A DNA stretch of 64,000 bases. Origin: Kalmusia sp. IMI 367209 (Eukaryota > Ascomycota > Dothideomycetes > Pleosporales > Didymosphaeriaceae). Every line of letters starts with the position of its first letter. Position 1 is the stretch's first letter. A program made the translations under genes and the position numbers. The DNA lies in assembly GCA_027946365.1 (NCBI GenBank), contig JAPEUQ010000023.1, positions 366,399 to 430,398 on the forward strand, written 5' to 3'. The notes beneath the pieces are model-generated. The model was not told where the DNA came from, searched no databases, and saw only the letters and a list, made by a program, of their open reading frames with translations. This document shows, piece after piece, positions 10,233-20,540 of the stretch.

Positions 10233-12814
10233 TGAGTATGGCCACATGGTGATTCTAGAGCATGCTTTATTCTGGCAGACGATCTGAGGTTCCTGATAAT
10301 ATCATAGTCAAAGCTTTTCCTTATGGTACGAGTAACAAATATATTACCAATATGGGGTAACAGACCTGCTCACACTTGGGCAGTAATTAAATGAAAAATT
10401 CAGACTCTGTGTATTCAAATTTCTACCTACTTTCACTTTCACTCCATCCATATTTCATCAATGCACGCTTTGCTTCTCATCGACAGCATACAAACAGCCC
10501 TCGGCACGTCACAATTACAGGGCTAAACTTTCACATTACCAAGCGCATATAGCCATTGGGCCATGTTTACTTTTCCACCTACAACATCGAGGAACCTGTG
10601 ACGATTTCTACCTTTGAGGCTCCTGGTGCAGTTCTTTCGTAGGACTACTTGATTAATAAGGGAGAAAGTGGGTCTTTCGGAATTGGCTGCATGCCGCTTG
10701 GAAGTATATAAACACATCCCCATAGCACGGTAAAAGGTCAGAATCAACTGCTTTCTTTCAGTCTCATTTCCCTCTTACAGAACCAAATATTGCAATTACC
10801 CAAGCGTTCTTCATGGTAGTAACTTCGATCTCTTATCGCCGAAGACACTCCGAAATCAAGATCTATAACGGCGTCGAAACACAAAGTCTACGTTCGCATT
10901 GAATTCTCACCAATCCTACCTCTCCGCGGAGAAGATCTTTCCATCACTATTGAGTTATACTTCTTGAATATAAACGATCAAATTCTTCCTATTCGCCTAT
11001 TTGGTACTCATTATATCTGAAAATCGTGCCTTTGAGGTACCGTCAACGGCAGAAGTGGACACCTTCCGTCGGGCAGGCAAGAAGGGCATTTTATCTTCGC
11101 AAAATCCGGTCGCGTGCTAGTCAAAGTCCATCAATCAAGGTGGCCTCGATGTCGCATTTCAATTCGTATGGTGTCGTTCTAGGAGCTCGTAAGAAGGCTG
11201 ACCGCTGCATCCGAAGAAGTCGCGGAGCGTGGGTGAGGTAGCTTTAAGATAGCTAAGGCTAGCCGCGGGAAGGCCCCTGTTGGGATGGGTGGACCCTAAT
11301 AAAGCGCCGCTAGGATGCGGGGTTCCACGACGCGGGTTGACCCGTGCTAGGAACTCACCTGCTACAGGTCCTTAGCTCGGGCCGGTTGAACAGATTGGGT
11401 CGGGTGAGAAGCTCGGATCGGGTGAACAGCTCGGGCCGGGTGATGCTTGGGCCGGGTGAGACAGCTCGGCTGATATTGCGCTTCCTGGGCTGACCATTAG
11501 CGCGATGTCACGTGAATCCAGTCCTGTTGCGTGTAAGGTTAGCAATTGAGCTGCTTAACTTTGCACTAACGTTTTTACCAGCAAGCGCGCTTCCGGAGGT
11601 AAAATTTTGTGCCTTTTTATGATGTTCTTCACTATCCACGCTAATTATCACTAGGCAATTGCAGCGCACTGGCGAAGCGTACCTATCCCCACGGCCTTCA
11701 ATAGCTCCAGTAGTCGACCAAAGATAAAGCCATCTTCCACTAGACCAACCTCTACTTCTCTTGCTCCTATATCCATAATGGATACAAATCACTTCATGAT
11801 TGGCTGAATGGTGCTGTCATTGGGCATACAACGGACGACTTAATACAACGTACCGTGCTCTTCTCGGGAATCGAGGCTTAGGCTGCGGGCGGTGAATTGA
11901 TGGAGGCATAAATGCAGGTTATTATATGAATAGCCAAGCTGATCTAACATGTATCCTTGCGTAATGCGAACCTAGCTACGGAGGAAGGATCTGCCATTCC
12001 CCAGGACCTTTCTTCTGAGGACTCTACACCTCTGCCCATTCTGGAGTCATTCTTTAAACGCTATATGACCATCATCGGCTCCGACTGTAAAGTCTACTCT
12101 GCCTTCGCATCTTGGTTAGTGAATGACCTTTGTCCGCGCCACCCTTCAACCGCGAGGAAGATATCTTTGCTGTCCTGCCATTTCAAATGCCAGGGGTCCT
12201 GAACAATCCAGGTGAGCGATTCACGACGCAACTTGTCTTTCTCCTTAAGCCTTGTTTCTTGATGTCGAGTGTATCGGCGGCACCGTAGAGCGTGGAGGCA
12301 AGTGTGGTCAAGGTCGTCGATGGTGTAGGCTGAACTTGGCGTTCAGCGGTTCCTGCGCCAAGTTGGATACAAGGGGCGTGCGTAAGTGTGTTTGGGCTGA
12401 CCCTGTCGATCAGGTAGATCCGGTAACGATCTCACTAACGTCAACACTAATGGTAGTCCTCGCGTCCGGCCGATCGGGCGACCCCGGTCTGAGAAGCGTA
12501 AATGGCGTTGCAAACAAACTTGTTTGAGATTGGGAATCAGACAGAACTGTGGCGCTGCGAAGACAAGGCTGCGTTCCGCAATCCGAAATGCGATGCGACC
12601 ACTGAGAAGCCCACGGCTTGCCAAGCGATTCCACCAACTGCGGAGCAGGCTTGCATCTTCTCAAGCTCCTCCCCGCACAACGTCCTTCCAACACCCTTCT
12701 GACCTCCTCATCGCATTGCCATCACTTTCTGATCTCACCATCGTATTACCATCGCTCTTTGTACCTCATCGCGTTGCCAACGCTTTTCCTACCTCATTGC
12801 CTTGCTGCACCGTC
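10233..12814. other. Gene-poor interval
   Basis: About 2.6 kb have no frame I can support. A TATATAAAC element lies near 10706. A short degenerate G+C-rich tandem repeat is at about 11375-11472 and is listed separately. Positions 12690-12810 are rich in CCAT/CATCG words and precede the ATG at 12815, so they are probably its leader and promoter. Confidence 0.45.
11375..11472. repeat. Degenerate short tandem repeat (GGGCCGGGTGA-type)
   Basis: The words GCTCGGGCCGG, TTGGGTCGGGTGA, GCTCGGATCGGGTGA, GCTCGGGCCGGGTGA and CTTGGGCCGGGTGAG follow one another with a spacing of about 18-23 bp. About five copies are visible, each differing by a few bases. Confidence 0.6.
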
Positions 12815-13969
12815 ATGGCAGAGCCAAAGATACAGAATTCGTTACACTTAATTGCTCTAAATACAGGCGTCTTCGCTTTCGACATCTGCAGAGAGTTGTG
12901 CGAATTAGACGCCCGTTCCAAGCATGCAAAGCCGGAGATTTTAAATTGTCTAGCCTTCCTACCCGCACTACTACAGCTGCTCGATTGGGTCAGCACTCGG
13001 ACAATTGACCAGCCAGAGCGTGAGGATTTTGAGCCGCTGCGGAACCCGTTGACATGTTGCGAGGCGATCTGCAATGTACTGAAGGAGATGCTTGTTGCTG
13101 CAAATCAGATGAAGCCTGGACGAGCCCGTGTGCGAAACTTCGTTTATCAGATGCGATCCCGCGAGAAGAGTTTCGACGACTTGAAGAAGCGGTTAATTAG
13201 CTACAAGGAGACACTTAATATCGCTTTCCAGTCCTTGACAATGTACGCAAGGAACAGAAACTTATGTTGTGCGAAGAAGCTAACAACCATCAGTACCGAA
13301 GACTGGGTGACCCATAAGTCATTAGAAGACTTGGGGCGTATGATGAACAAGACCCAGTACCAACTGGAAGATCAGCTGGAAACACTGTCACCCGCCCTCA
13401 GTTCTGCCGACGCATCGGCGCTTCCAGCGCTTGTGGAAGATCAGGCAATGTTGCATAGCTGTCTTGAGGTCATCGCGCATGTCCGACAAGATGCAGAAGC
13501 CGCGTTGTCTTTCACCGTGGGCGAGTGCAAAGCCGATAAAGGAAAGCGCCCAGTCTATGGCCCCGATAACTTCCAGGGAGACACTAGCTTGACGACAGAA
13601 CGCCTCCGCCGCCTGGGCCATCCACCAACCTTCGCAGAATTTCTCCAAGCCGGATCGGCCGGATTCGCGCTCTCGCGCCCGACGACATTCACGCATACAC
13701 TGATCGATGGGGATCAAGTGATTGAAGTAAACAACGACAGCCCAGACGAACACAAGATGAGATACGTAATACAGTTCTTCAACGAACTTCGGCTCGCATA
13801 CGATGCAACACCTTCGACCGAATCAGATAATTCAGACTCCTCTACCATCTTGGAACAACCAGATGTGTCAGTTATCTCGGTGCCGGTAACCCCTGGATGG
13901 AGAAGAAGCACCAGCGCTACGTTCTCCAGCGATCACACCACAGTGGTAAACGCACCGACCTCCAGCTGA
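12815..13969 (+). CDS. HeLo-like / fungal STAND N-terminal (PigL_N-type) domain protein
   Basis: Starting at the ATG at 12815 the product is 384 aa. The same frame is open for 97 further codons upstream, but that part reads as leader-type pyrimidine-rich DNA and I left it out. Residues about 10-150 are helical and resemble the N-terminal domain of fungal STAND/NLR-like proteins (HeLo-like, PigL_N). The pattern is a Cys-containing helix (LTCCEAICNVLKEML), then a basic helix, then SYKETLNIAFQSLTM, equivalent to the family's YK-T-IAL block. A later SCLEVIAHV segment (about 213-221) matches the family's conserved CLxI-x-V helix. No NACHT or WD/ankyrin module follows; the C-terminus is acidic and Ser/Thr-rich. 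In fungi such domains signal in heterokaryon incompatibility and related responses. The family assignment is from motif memory and the role is inference. Confidence 0.55.
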   Translation: MAEPKIQNSLHLIALNTGVFAFDICRELCELDARSKHAKPEILNCLAFLPALLQLLDWVSTRTIDQPEREDFEPLRNPLTCCEAICNVLKEMLVAANQMKPGRARVRNFVYQMRSREKSFDDLKKRLISYKETLNIAFQSLTMYARNRNLCCAKKLTTISTEDWVTHKSLEDLGRMMNKTQYQLEDQLETLSPALSSADASALPALVEDQAMLHSCLEVIAHVRQDAEAALSFTVGECKADKGKRPVYGPDNFQGDTSLTTERLRRLGHPPTFAEFLQAGSAGFALSRPTTFTHTLIDGDQVIEVNNDSPDEHKMRYVIQFFNELRLAYDATPSTESDNSDSSTILEQPDVSVISVPVTPGWRRSTSATFSSDHTTVVNAPTSS

Positions 13970-16900
13970 AAATAAAAAGAAAGGCGTCACGAGGTCTTAA
14001 TTACTAATATAGAGGTATTCAACACGCATCACGAAAAGAAACCAACACCCAGTCTCCCTCAAGACCTGCAGTGGTATTAATGTCCGAGCAGAATTTACAG
14101 GTAGAACTAAGCAGTTTCCCCAAGACTCTTTCTAGACCGCACTGTCCTCAGAACTTTCCTTGTTGTTATGATAACAGTTACTTGAAGGGTATAATTAGCG
14201 GCCGATTCAATCAATCAGTCTGTGTTATCACAATGTGGTCGCTCGTGATGAGCAATGTCCCACTCACATCTCTTCCGCCCGATACTGACATTGATTGTGC
14301 ACACGAACTCCGGACGCACTCCAGCTCTACTGCATTCACCCAGCCGATACCGCAAGCGACTCGCCACACGACCTCCAAAGCAGCCTGGCACATCTTGCAT
14401 GCATCTTCTCCCACCTTCGACTTCAATCTATCGCACAGCTGCAGCGCAGTGAAAACTCTTTACTTTTCGAGAATCAAAATGTTCCCTAATTCCCTAGAGC
14501 CAGCGATCCGCGGAAGAAGAAAAAGATCTCATGTTCATCTAGTAGGAGCGGCGTCGTCCTCAGGTGAGGAAAGCATCCGGTAACTAGCAATATATCGTTC
14601 GCATCGCTGAATCTATGTAGCTAGACTGTAGGAGATGTTGAGGAGAGGTCACGTTCTAATTCTTGGGTGTTGGCTTGATTAGATCACGTGATTTTATAGA
14701 GTTCCAAGACGAAATGCTGTATCGTTCCCTCGAAGCACTGGTTGCTGTGAAACTGCATTACCACCGGGGCTGGTGTGTGGACTGTTGTTATAGGGTATGT
14801 TCACATTTCTGCATGGGTGATTTGGCCAAGTCCCAGCTTGCCGCATCAGTTAGGGCTGATCTTGCCGGAAAGATCGAAAAGATCCTCTGAAATCACGTTG
14901 AAGCTCAAATTCTTGAAGAGTAGAGTACTACGCATGACTCGGATACCGGAGTACATATGACCGGGCTCGCAGTTCCTAGACTCGCAGAGGGCGGGATCGG
15001 GCATACCGAAGTTGTAGGTGAAACCTATATTCAATTCTTTGGGGACCATTCGGGCTTGAAGCTGCACCTAGCTTTCTGAAGGGCATTCGGGCACTATGCC
15101 AACTTCGTAGTGGAAGATGCCTTAAGCATAGAACAGAAGTAAGTCCAGCCCATAGCTACCTTTACGAAGAGCTGAAATGGGTTGAGAGTGTGGTAAAAGT
15201 GTGACCTCATCTTTGTGAACATTTGAAGGTGTAATGGGGTAACGAGTTCGCATAATGGCAATTGCCATCATTCGTTTTCGCTGGCCTATTCGAGAAGATT
15301 ACCCCTACGTTAATTATTTCCACTGGATACCCTGGTCAAGCTGTTCATATCAAGTGGTGATGCACCGTTCGTGGAACCGTTTCTCAGAGTGGGAAACAAG
15401 CCACCATCGCCCCATTAGCTCTGCAATTCCTCTCCGTTGAAAGGTTTTGAGCACTTGGCATTTGGAGGATCCAGCCGCAGCAGGTGATGCCGCCAACCAG
15501 CAGGTCCTCAGTAAAGACCATCTCGAAGGATATTTCGGATGTCTGTTTAGGTTTGAACAGCACTTCTCTGCGCAAATTGCTTCTATTTTCGTAACCTCGT
15601 TCCTCAGGTTTGGGGGCTTACCCCCATATACATTTCGTCCAGATTCTAAACCCATCTATACGAAGTAGACATCTTCGTGGACTTCGATGGGAAGGCGTAT
15701 AGGTTCGATGTAGATGTGAGGACATCGATGACCACGGAAGGGTTGGGGGCCCGTGGGTTGTGGCGCTAGAAGTCGATGGGCTGGAAGAGACCAATCCTGG
15801 GTTGGAGGAGGTCAAAACCCGACGGGCTACAGGAGGCTAGTAGCTGACGGTCTTGGAGTCGCCATGCCTCGAAGGCGTACTCGAAATCATTTGGGGTTGT
15901 TCTTGGGCGAAACGCCAAAGGTGGTTTGTGGCATCACGGGAAGTACCGGCGGTCCGTACTTCGTTGGGAAGGCGTGCTAAAAGATGATCAGGAATTGTTC
16001 GTCGCAGCTAGAGAGGTGTGAGCCTAAGAAGCAAATTTGGTGTGTCAAGTACCTTGTTACTTTCTTTGGAGGCTACTCGTCGAGCTTTAGATATACACAT
16101 GGCGTAAGGTTAATTCCGAAAGGGATGTTAGGTGAGGTTCAATAGGTGTAGAACCACCTTCAACCTTGACCGACCCTATTGGAGTTTCGAAGAGCTAGGT
16201 TTGAATATATGAGTATCGTATTAGCTAGTGCTTCTTGCAACGTGAAAGGCTAGACCTCAAGGTATACATATTGCCTTGACCGACGCTGAGCTGAAGCTGA
16301 AGAGGGATAGCTCAAGGAGAAATTACTCGATTGCGGAAGCCGACTGCGGCCGGATCCTGATCGGATCCCAACCGAGATAGGTAAAGCCCTTATCCATCTC
16401 ATTCCAATTGTTACCCAATGGTTGCGACGTCGGCGGCGGGCGGATGATTCCCAGGCAGGGTGCGAAGTACTTCTCCACTTCGTTGTAGGTATCGCGGAAT
16501 CGCTGGTAGTCGAAACTGCGGTTCACGTTGCGGGTCCATTAAGTTTGGAGAGGTTCGGTCGATGGCTTCGGCGGTCGCGACGTTGGCGTTTGGTAGGAAT
16601 AGATATACCGGTAATATTAGCGCATCACAACGACCTTATTGGAGAGAGAAGTGGGCCGGGAAATATTCTCCACCTTAGACGTAAAAATGGAGACAATATT
16701 AGCTCATGCAGTGGGACTTGTCGGCGCGAAGATGGTTGAGATGGCTGAGAGCTGCGGGGCAGGGTGAGGTGCTCTGCCATGGAACTACCGTGTGCGCGAC
16801 CTCTTTTCTCGTGAGGATGACGAAATGACAACAAATAAATGGCAAAGAACTCCTGGAGTAGTCACTCAACAATCCCCAATTCGCAGATGCAATGCATACT

Positions 16901-18196
16901 CAAGAGGCTCTCTCGTCCCAGGCTGCGCAGGTCAATGCGAAGCGAAAGGAACGCGCTCCCTGCAAGTATGCAGCCCCGCCAAGACCACGATTCATCTCGT
17001 CTCTGCTTTCACGACCCTGCCCCTTCAGGAACCCAACCCATATCGTCCTGCCGGGTAATGCGGTCTGCCACGCAATGAGTGAGTGAAGATTCTCAAGTCT
17101 TTGAATCTAGAGTCGTACATCATATCCTACCTCAAGATCCGACGCGACCCTTTCCCATCGAAGGCCTGGCTACTATCCAGACCCTCCAAGATCTCGGTTC
17201 CTCTCATCTGAACCTCCACGAAATGGCTTCCCCAACGAACTATTTTCCATCCTATTCTGTCGGGCCATCCTCCTGCTATAAAACGACTGAGTGAAAATCC
17301 TCAGTGCGTTCTACATCTATGTCCCACTTCACACCAACAACGAAGACAAGGCATCCGATCTTATGCAATCCTGCGCAAGGACGTCTTCCAACGCAACCGG
17401 TCTATCACATGAGAGCTCTGGCCCACCCGATGTAATGAGTTCATGCAGAGCTGCTCGCTCGTTCGCTTCTAGCAAACGCCGCTAACTAGTAGTAGCTTAA
17501 GACTACCATACTACTACCCCTTCATCGCAAACCCACTAAAACTCCGTCGATCCGTTCCGAAACGGGATTCGTACCGTTCACATACCGGTCCAAGTAGCGT
17601 AATGCTACTGGTCGAACTTACCTCTATGGTTCAACAACTTAAAATTGCAAAAAGATGTTTTCTAATCGTTGAACGAGAAATCTGGTTGGAGTCTAATTGA
17701 TGTGGCTTCGGAAAAAGTTTCCGTGAAAACAAACAATCGAGGTGATCATGAACATCGACTTCCAACAACGTAGAGAATGGCTGTCATTGGCAGGTATGGT
17801 CAGCGGCTGACAATCAAGCGCAGCGTACGCATGCCCAGATGGACCTGGACAGTAAGACGGACCTGGACAATACGGTCGGTTGTTCGAGCTGAACATGGTG
17901 GAGTAGGCGCGGAACGTTATCAAGACGCCATTGGGGAAAGAGGAGTCTTTGGGACGGTAGGGATCAGATCGCCTAGATCTAAGAGGAGGATGGCTGGGAG
18001 CTTGTACCTGTCAAGGGCAAAATTTTCCGTATCAAGACTGGCACGTCGGACTACGAGCACATGGCTACTGAGCCTATTATCGTCCCGTCTCACAAACGCC
18101 ACGCAAGCCGAATCCCGCCCCTTCCATCTCTCCTTCCTCCTATCATCCGAAGCGCCACCGAGCCAGGCTCAGAAACACAGGTTGATCTCCTCGAAG
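13970..18196. other. Gene-poor interval with possible relics
   Basis: No intact gene is supported. On the minus strand 16526-16323 carries a coding-like 67-codon stretch (NRSFDYQRFRDTYNEVEKYF) ending at a stop, perhaps the last exon of a lost gene. Positions 16830-17300 show three overlapping coding-like frames that would need frameshifts to join, also suggestive of decay. The remainder has only short chance frames. Between 13970 and 14060 lies the A+T-rich 3' flank of the preceding gene. Confidence 0.35.
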
Positions 18197-18412
18197 ATGT
18201 CTTCGACATACGTGCAGGAGCCGGAAGTACCCAAATTTCCAGAGACATATGTCTTCATAATCTATCACGCTTTGCGAAATCATGTTTTTACTTTTATTTA
18301 CCGTGGGTTCTCTTCTGCGTGCCATGGTATGCATCTTTTTTTCGTAGTACAACTCGCAAAGAAACGTCGAGCACTTCGTCGCACGTGCTGGCTAGGTATT
18401 ATGCACACTTGA
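18197..18412 (+). CDS. Possible 71-aa small protein
   Basis: After a pyrimidine-rich leader (18110-18140) an ATG opens a 72-codon frame beginning MSSTYVQEPEVPKFPETYVF, with a hydrophobic/aromatic middle and a basic C-terminus. A GTATGC word near 18326 could be a splice donor. No family is recognised. Length and context are weak support, so this is only a candidate. Confidence 0.2.
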   Translation: MSSTYVQEPEVPKFPETYVFIIYHALRNHVFTFIYRGFSSACHGMHLFFVVQLAKKRRALRRTCWLGIMHT

Positions 18413-19098
18413 AAGCAGAAATCGACAATGATGTCGATCGCTTCTTCAATCTTGAAATCGGAAATGTTGCAGCCAAAATTGCAGTCGTATTGGTCATTTA
18501 GCACCCTTCCGTAGCAATTACATCTTCGATCATATATTTCTCACGTGGTAGTAGGCTTGGGAAGAACACCCAGAGCAGCCACTTCGTGATCTTGATGTCT
18601 TCCTTAGCGTGTCCTCTTTAGGCTAGCCTTCTTCCACGGCGGCACTCCAGAATATGCGGGCTGCTTGCCTGCAGCTCAGTCACTCCCCTGTCTTCCACAA
18701 TTTATTACTGTCAAGATAGTCCTCCTAGTACTGCTTTCGATGCCTCCGAATTGCCTAATGAGAGCGCATATACGCACTCGCTACTGCGTTGTGCAGCATC
18801 GTATCCCCGAAGCTTCATTCATCAGACACAACATTTACCAAGCTGATGACGATACCACACAGCTCTGTTCTTGGTGCTGCCTGAGGAAACAAAGCAGTAC
18901 CATTTATTCAGCCAAGCTTCACCATTAGTGCGATTAAACTTTTTCCCTTTCTATGGCAGTTCTGTATCCTGTTCCCATTTCTCGCAGTCTGTCATCAAAG
19001 GTGAATTCATCAAGCTACCTAGAAAGGGCCTAGTGGCCATTGAATAGATGATACGAGGTCTTCTCATTAGGTGTCAATGAGTCTTATTCAGAAAAAAA
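18413..19098. other. Intergenic, nothing recognised
   Basis: Short overlapping frames only. This is the 3' flank of the DUF2841-domain gene on the minus strand. Confidence 0.4.
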
Positions 19099-20540
19099 CT
19101 AGATTGGTCCGTTATCGTAGCCTTCTAGCTGAGCTTCGTTTGAAGAACCCGCATTCGCATCAAATCGAGGTACAACGAAACCGAGGTTGGAAGAAGTGTT
19201 GTAAGCAGAAGCAAATTCGTGCCCTCCTGTTCGAACGCCATTTGAAGAACCCGCAGCCGGATCATATTGATTTACAGCAAAACCGAAGTTGGAAGAAGTA
19301 TTGTAGGGGAAAACAAAGCCGTATTCTCCTGTTTGAAAACCGTGCGAATACCCCACAGCCATATCATATTGAGGTGCACCAAAACCGAAGCTGAGAAAAG
19401 TGGTGTAGGGTGGAGGAGGTCCTTGGGCGAAGCAACTGGTATCATACGGCTGAAAAAACTCATGCAGACCCTTGTAATGATCAGGGAACGCTACCTCCGT
19501 CATCGCCGCAACGTCACGGGGTGGTGGAGGCATTTTGTAATGCATCCATGATACCTTGGCTTGACCAGGGCTATCCCTTGCCGTGCGGTAAGCTTCAAAC
19601 AAGCCCACAACCTGGAATAAGCTAAAATACGTTAGCGCTAAAAGCTCACAACATATACAGGAGAAGTACTTCGGAATGATCAGTGTCATCGCCCGACGCT
19701 TCAGAGCATCAATATGATGTGTAGTCTTAGACGAAGTGAAGTTGTTTCCATCGGTAATACATTGTTCAGCGAGTCGTCGAAGTTCGTCGATGCAACAAGT
19801 CTTCTGGAGCAGGATTTTGATGGCGATTGGGATAAGAGCTATTGAAGGTGAATACGGGTAAGACTAATATGAGGAGACAACTGACAGTCTTGACTCAGTA
19901 GCCTGGGCTCTGCATACGAGACTGTGCTAGGCCAAAAAGACGGGAGGACGTCTTCTTCAGGGATCCTCTTGCTCCCATCATAGGTCCCGTATATCTTCTG
20001 ACGTCTAGGCTCTATATTCTTGATCCAAATGGTCAAGATATCACGTAGTGGCCTCGTTGTGAGTTCCTTGAGCCGTACCGTCATAAAGTGCTCCAGGCCC
20101 TTTGCATCATTAAGAGAGAGGTCGTGTATCTCATTGCACTTGTCAATCACCTCCAGTATTCCCACACTGAGATACTTTCTTTTGAGTGGCACCGACGATG
20201 AACAAAATGCTGAACGCCATTCTGGATTGGCCTCAACCAGTTCCCATCTTTCCTTCCCGGGCTCGTTGGCACGCTTTCCCCTAACTCGCTTGCTCGAGGA
20301 ACGCTTGGCCGATAAACGCTGTGGTGGATTGCCCTCCGCCGGCTCCTTGCCTTCCTCTCCAAGCTGACTGGGGCGCTCTCTTTTAGCTCGCTTGGACGGT
20401 GCACGTCTGGTCTGTGAACGCTGCAGCAGCTGGTCGTCTTTCTCTTGTGATGGGGGAGCGACTTGAAATGTATGCTCGAAGGCCTGAGCGGGATTAGAGA
20501 CGGGTCCCTCACGGTCATCATGGCCCTTTCGTCTCGCCAT
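19099..20540 (-). CDS. YDR124W-like (DUF2841) helical-domain protein with C-terminal 34-residue repeats
   Basis: Exon 1 is 20540-19886. A 47-bp intron (19885-19839, GTCAGT...AATAG) joins Asp218 to exon 2 (19838-19099), giving 464 aa with closed phases. The first 110 residues are basic and low-complexity (repeated KRxxxKRxxxKR). Residues about 145-270 fit the YDR124W-like helical bundle: LRDILTIWIKNIEPRRQ, then PSFWPSTVSYAEP, then a helix LIPIAIKILL. The W-I-K-x-I-E-P-x-x-Q and P-x-x-W-P...EP marks are what I rely on. The last 102 residues are three exact-length 34-aa repeats (363-396, 397-430, 431-464), each beginning Y-x-T-x-x-x-x-G-F and rich in Gly, Ser and Asn. A second member of this family lies at 24184-27099 on the other strand. 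In Aspergillus fumigatus a member sits in the subtelomeric hrmA-associated cluster. Molecular function is unknown. Confidence 0.62.
19102..19407 (-). repeat. Three tandem 102-bp coding repeats
   Basis: Three consecutive 102-bp units encode 34-residue repeats that share the pattern YxTxxxFGF, then QYD or RFD, then AxGxSxxxxxGxx. Copies 2 and 3 are closest (both begin YNTSSN). Units stay in frame and end directly at the stop codon, so the array is under reading-frame constraint. Confidence 0.8.

Noticed and set aside
12524..12814. 97-codon in-frame extension upstream of the HeLo-like gene
   Set aside because: The residues are Ser/Pro/Leu from CCATC-type leader repeats, and the domain starts properly only after the Met at 12815.
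14071..14583. 170-codon plus-strand frame
   Set aside because: Residue use is unbiased, there is no family resemblance, and several overlapping frames of 60-70 codons exist. Judged chance.
19621..19660. Apparent intron (GTGAGC...CTAAC...TTTAG or GTATAT...TTTAG) in the DUF2841-domain gene at 19099-20540
   Set aside because: The candidates are 28 or 37 bp and their removal shifts the frame out of the 34-residue repeats. Reading through keeps the frame.
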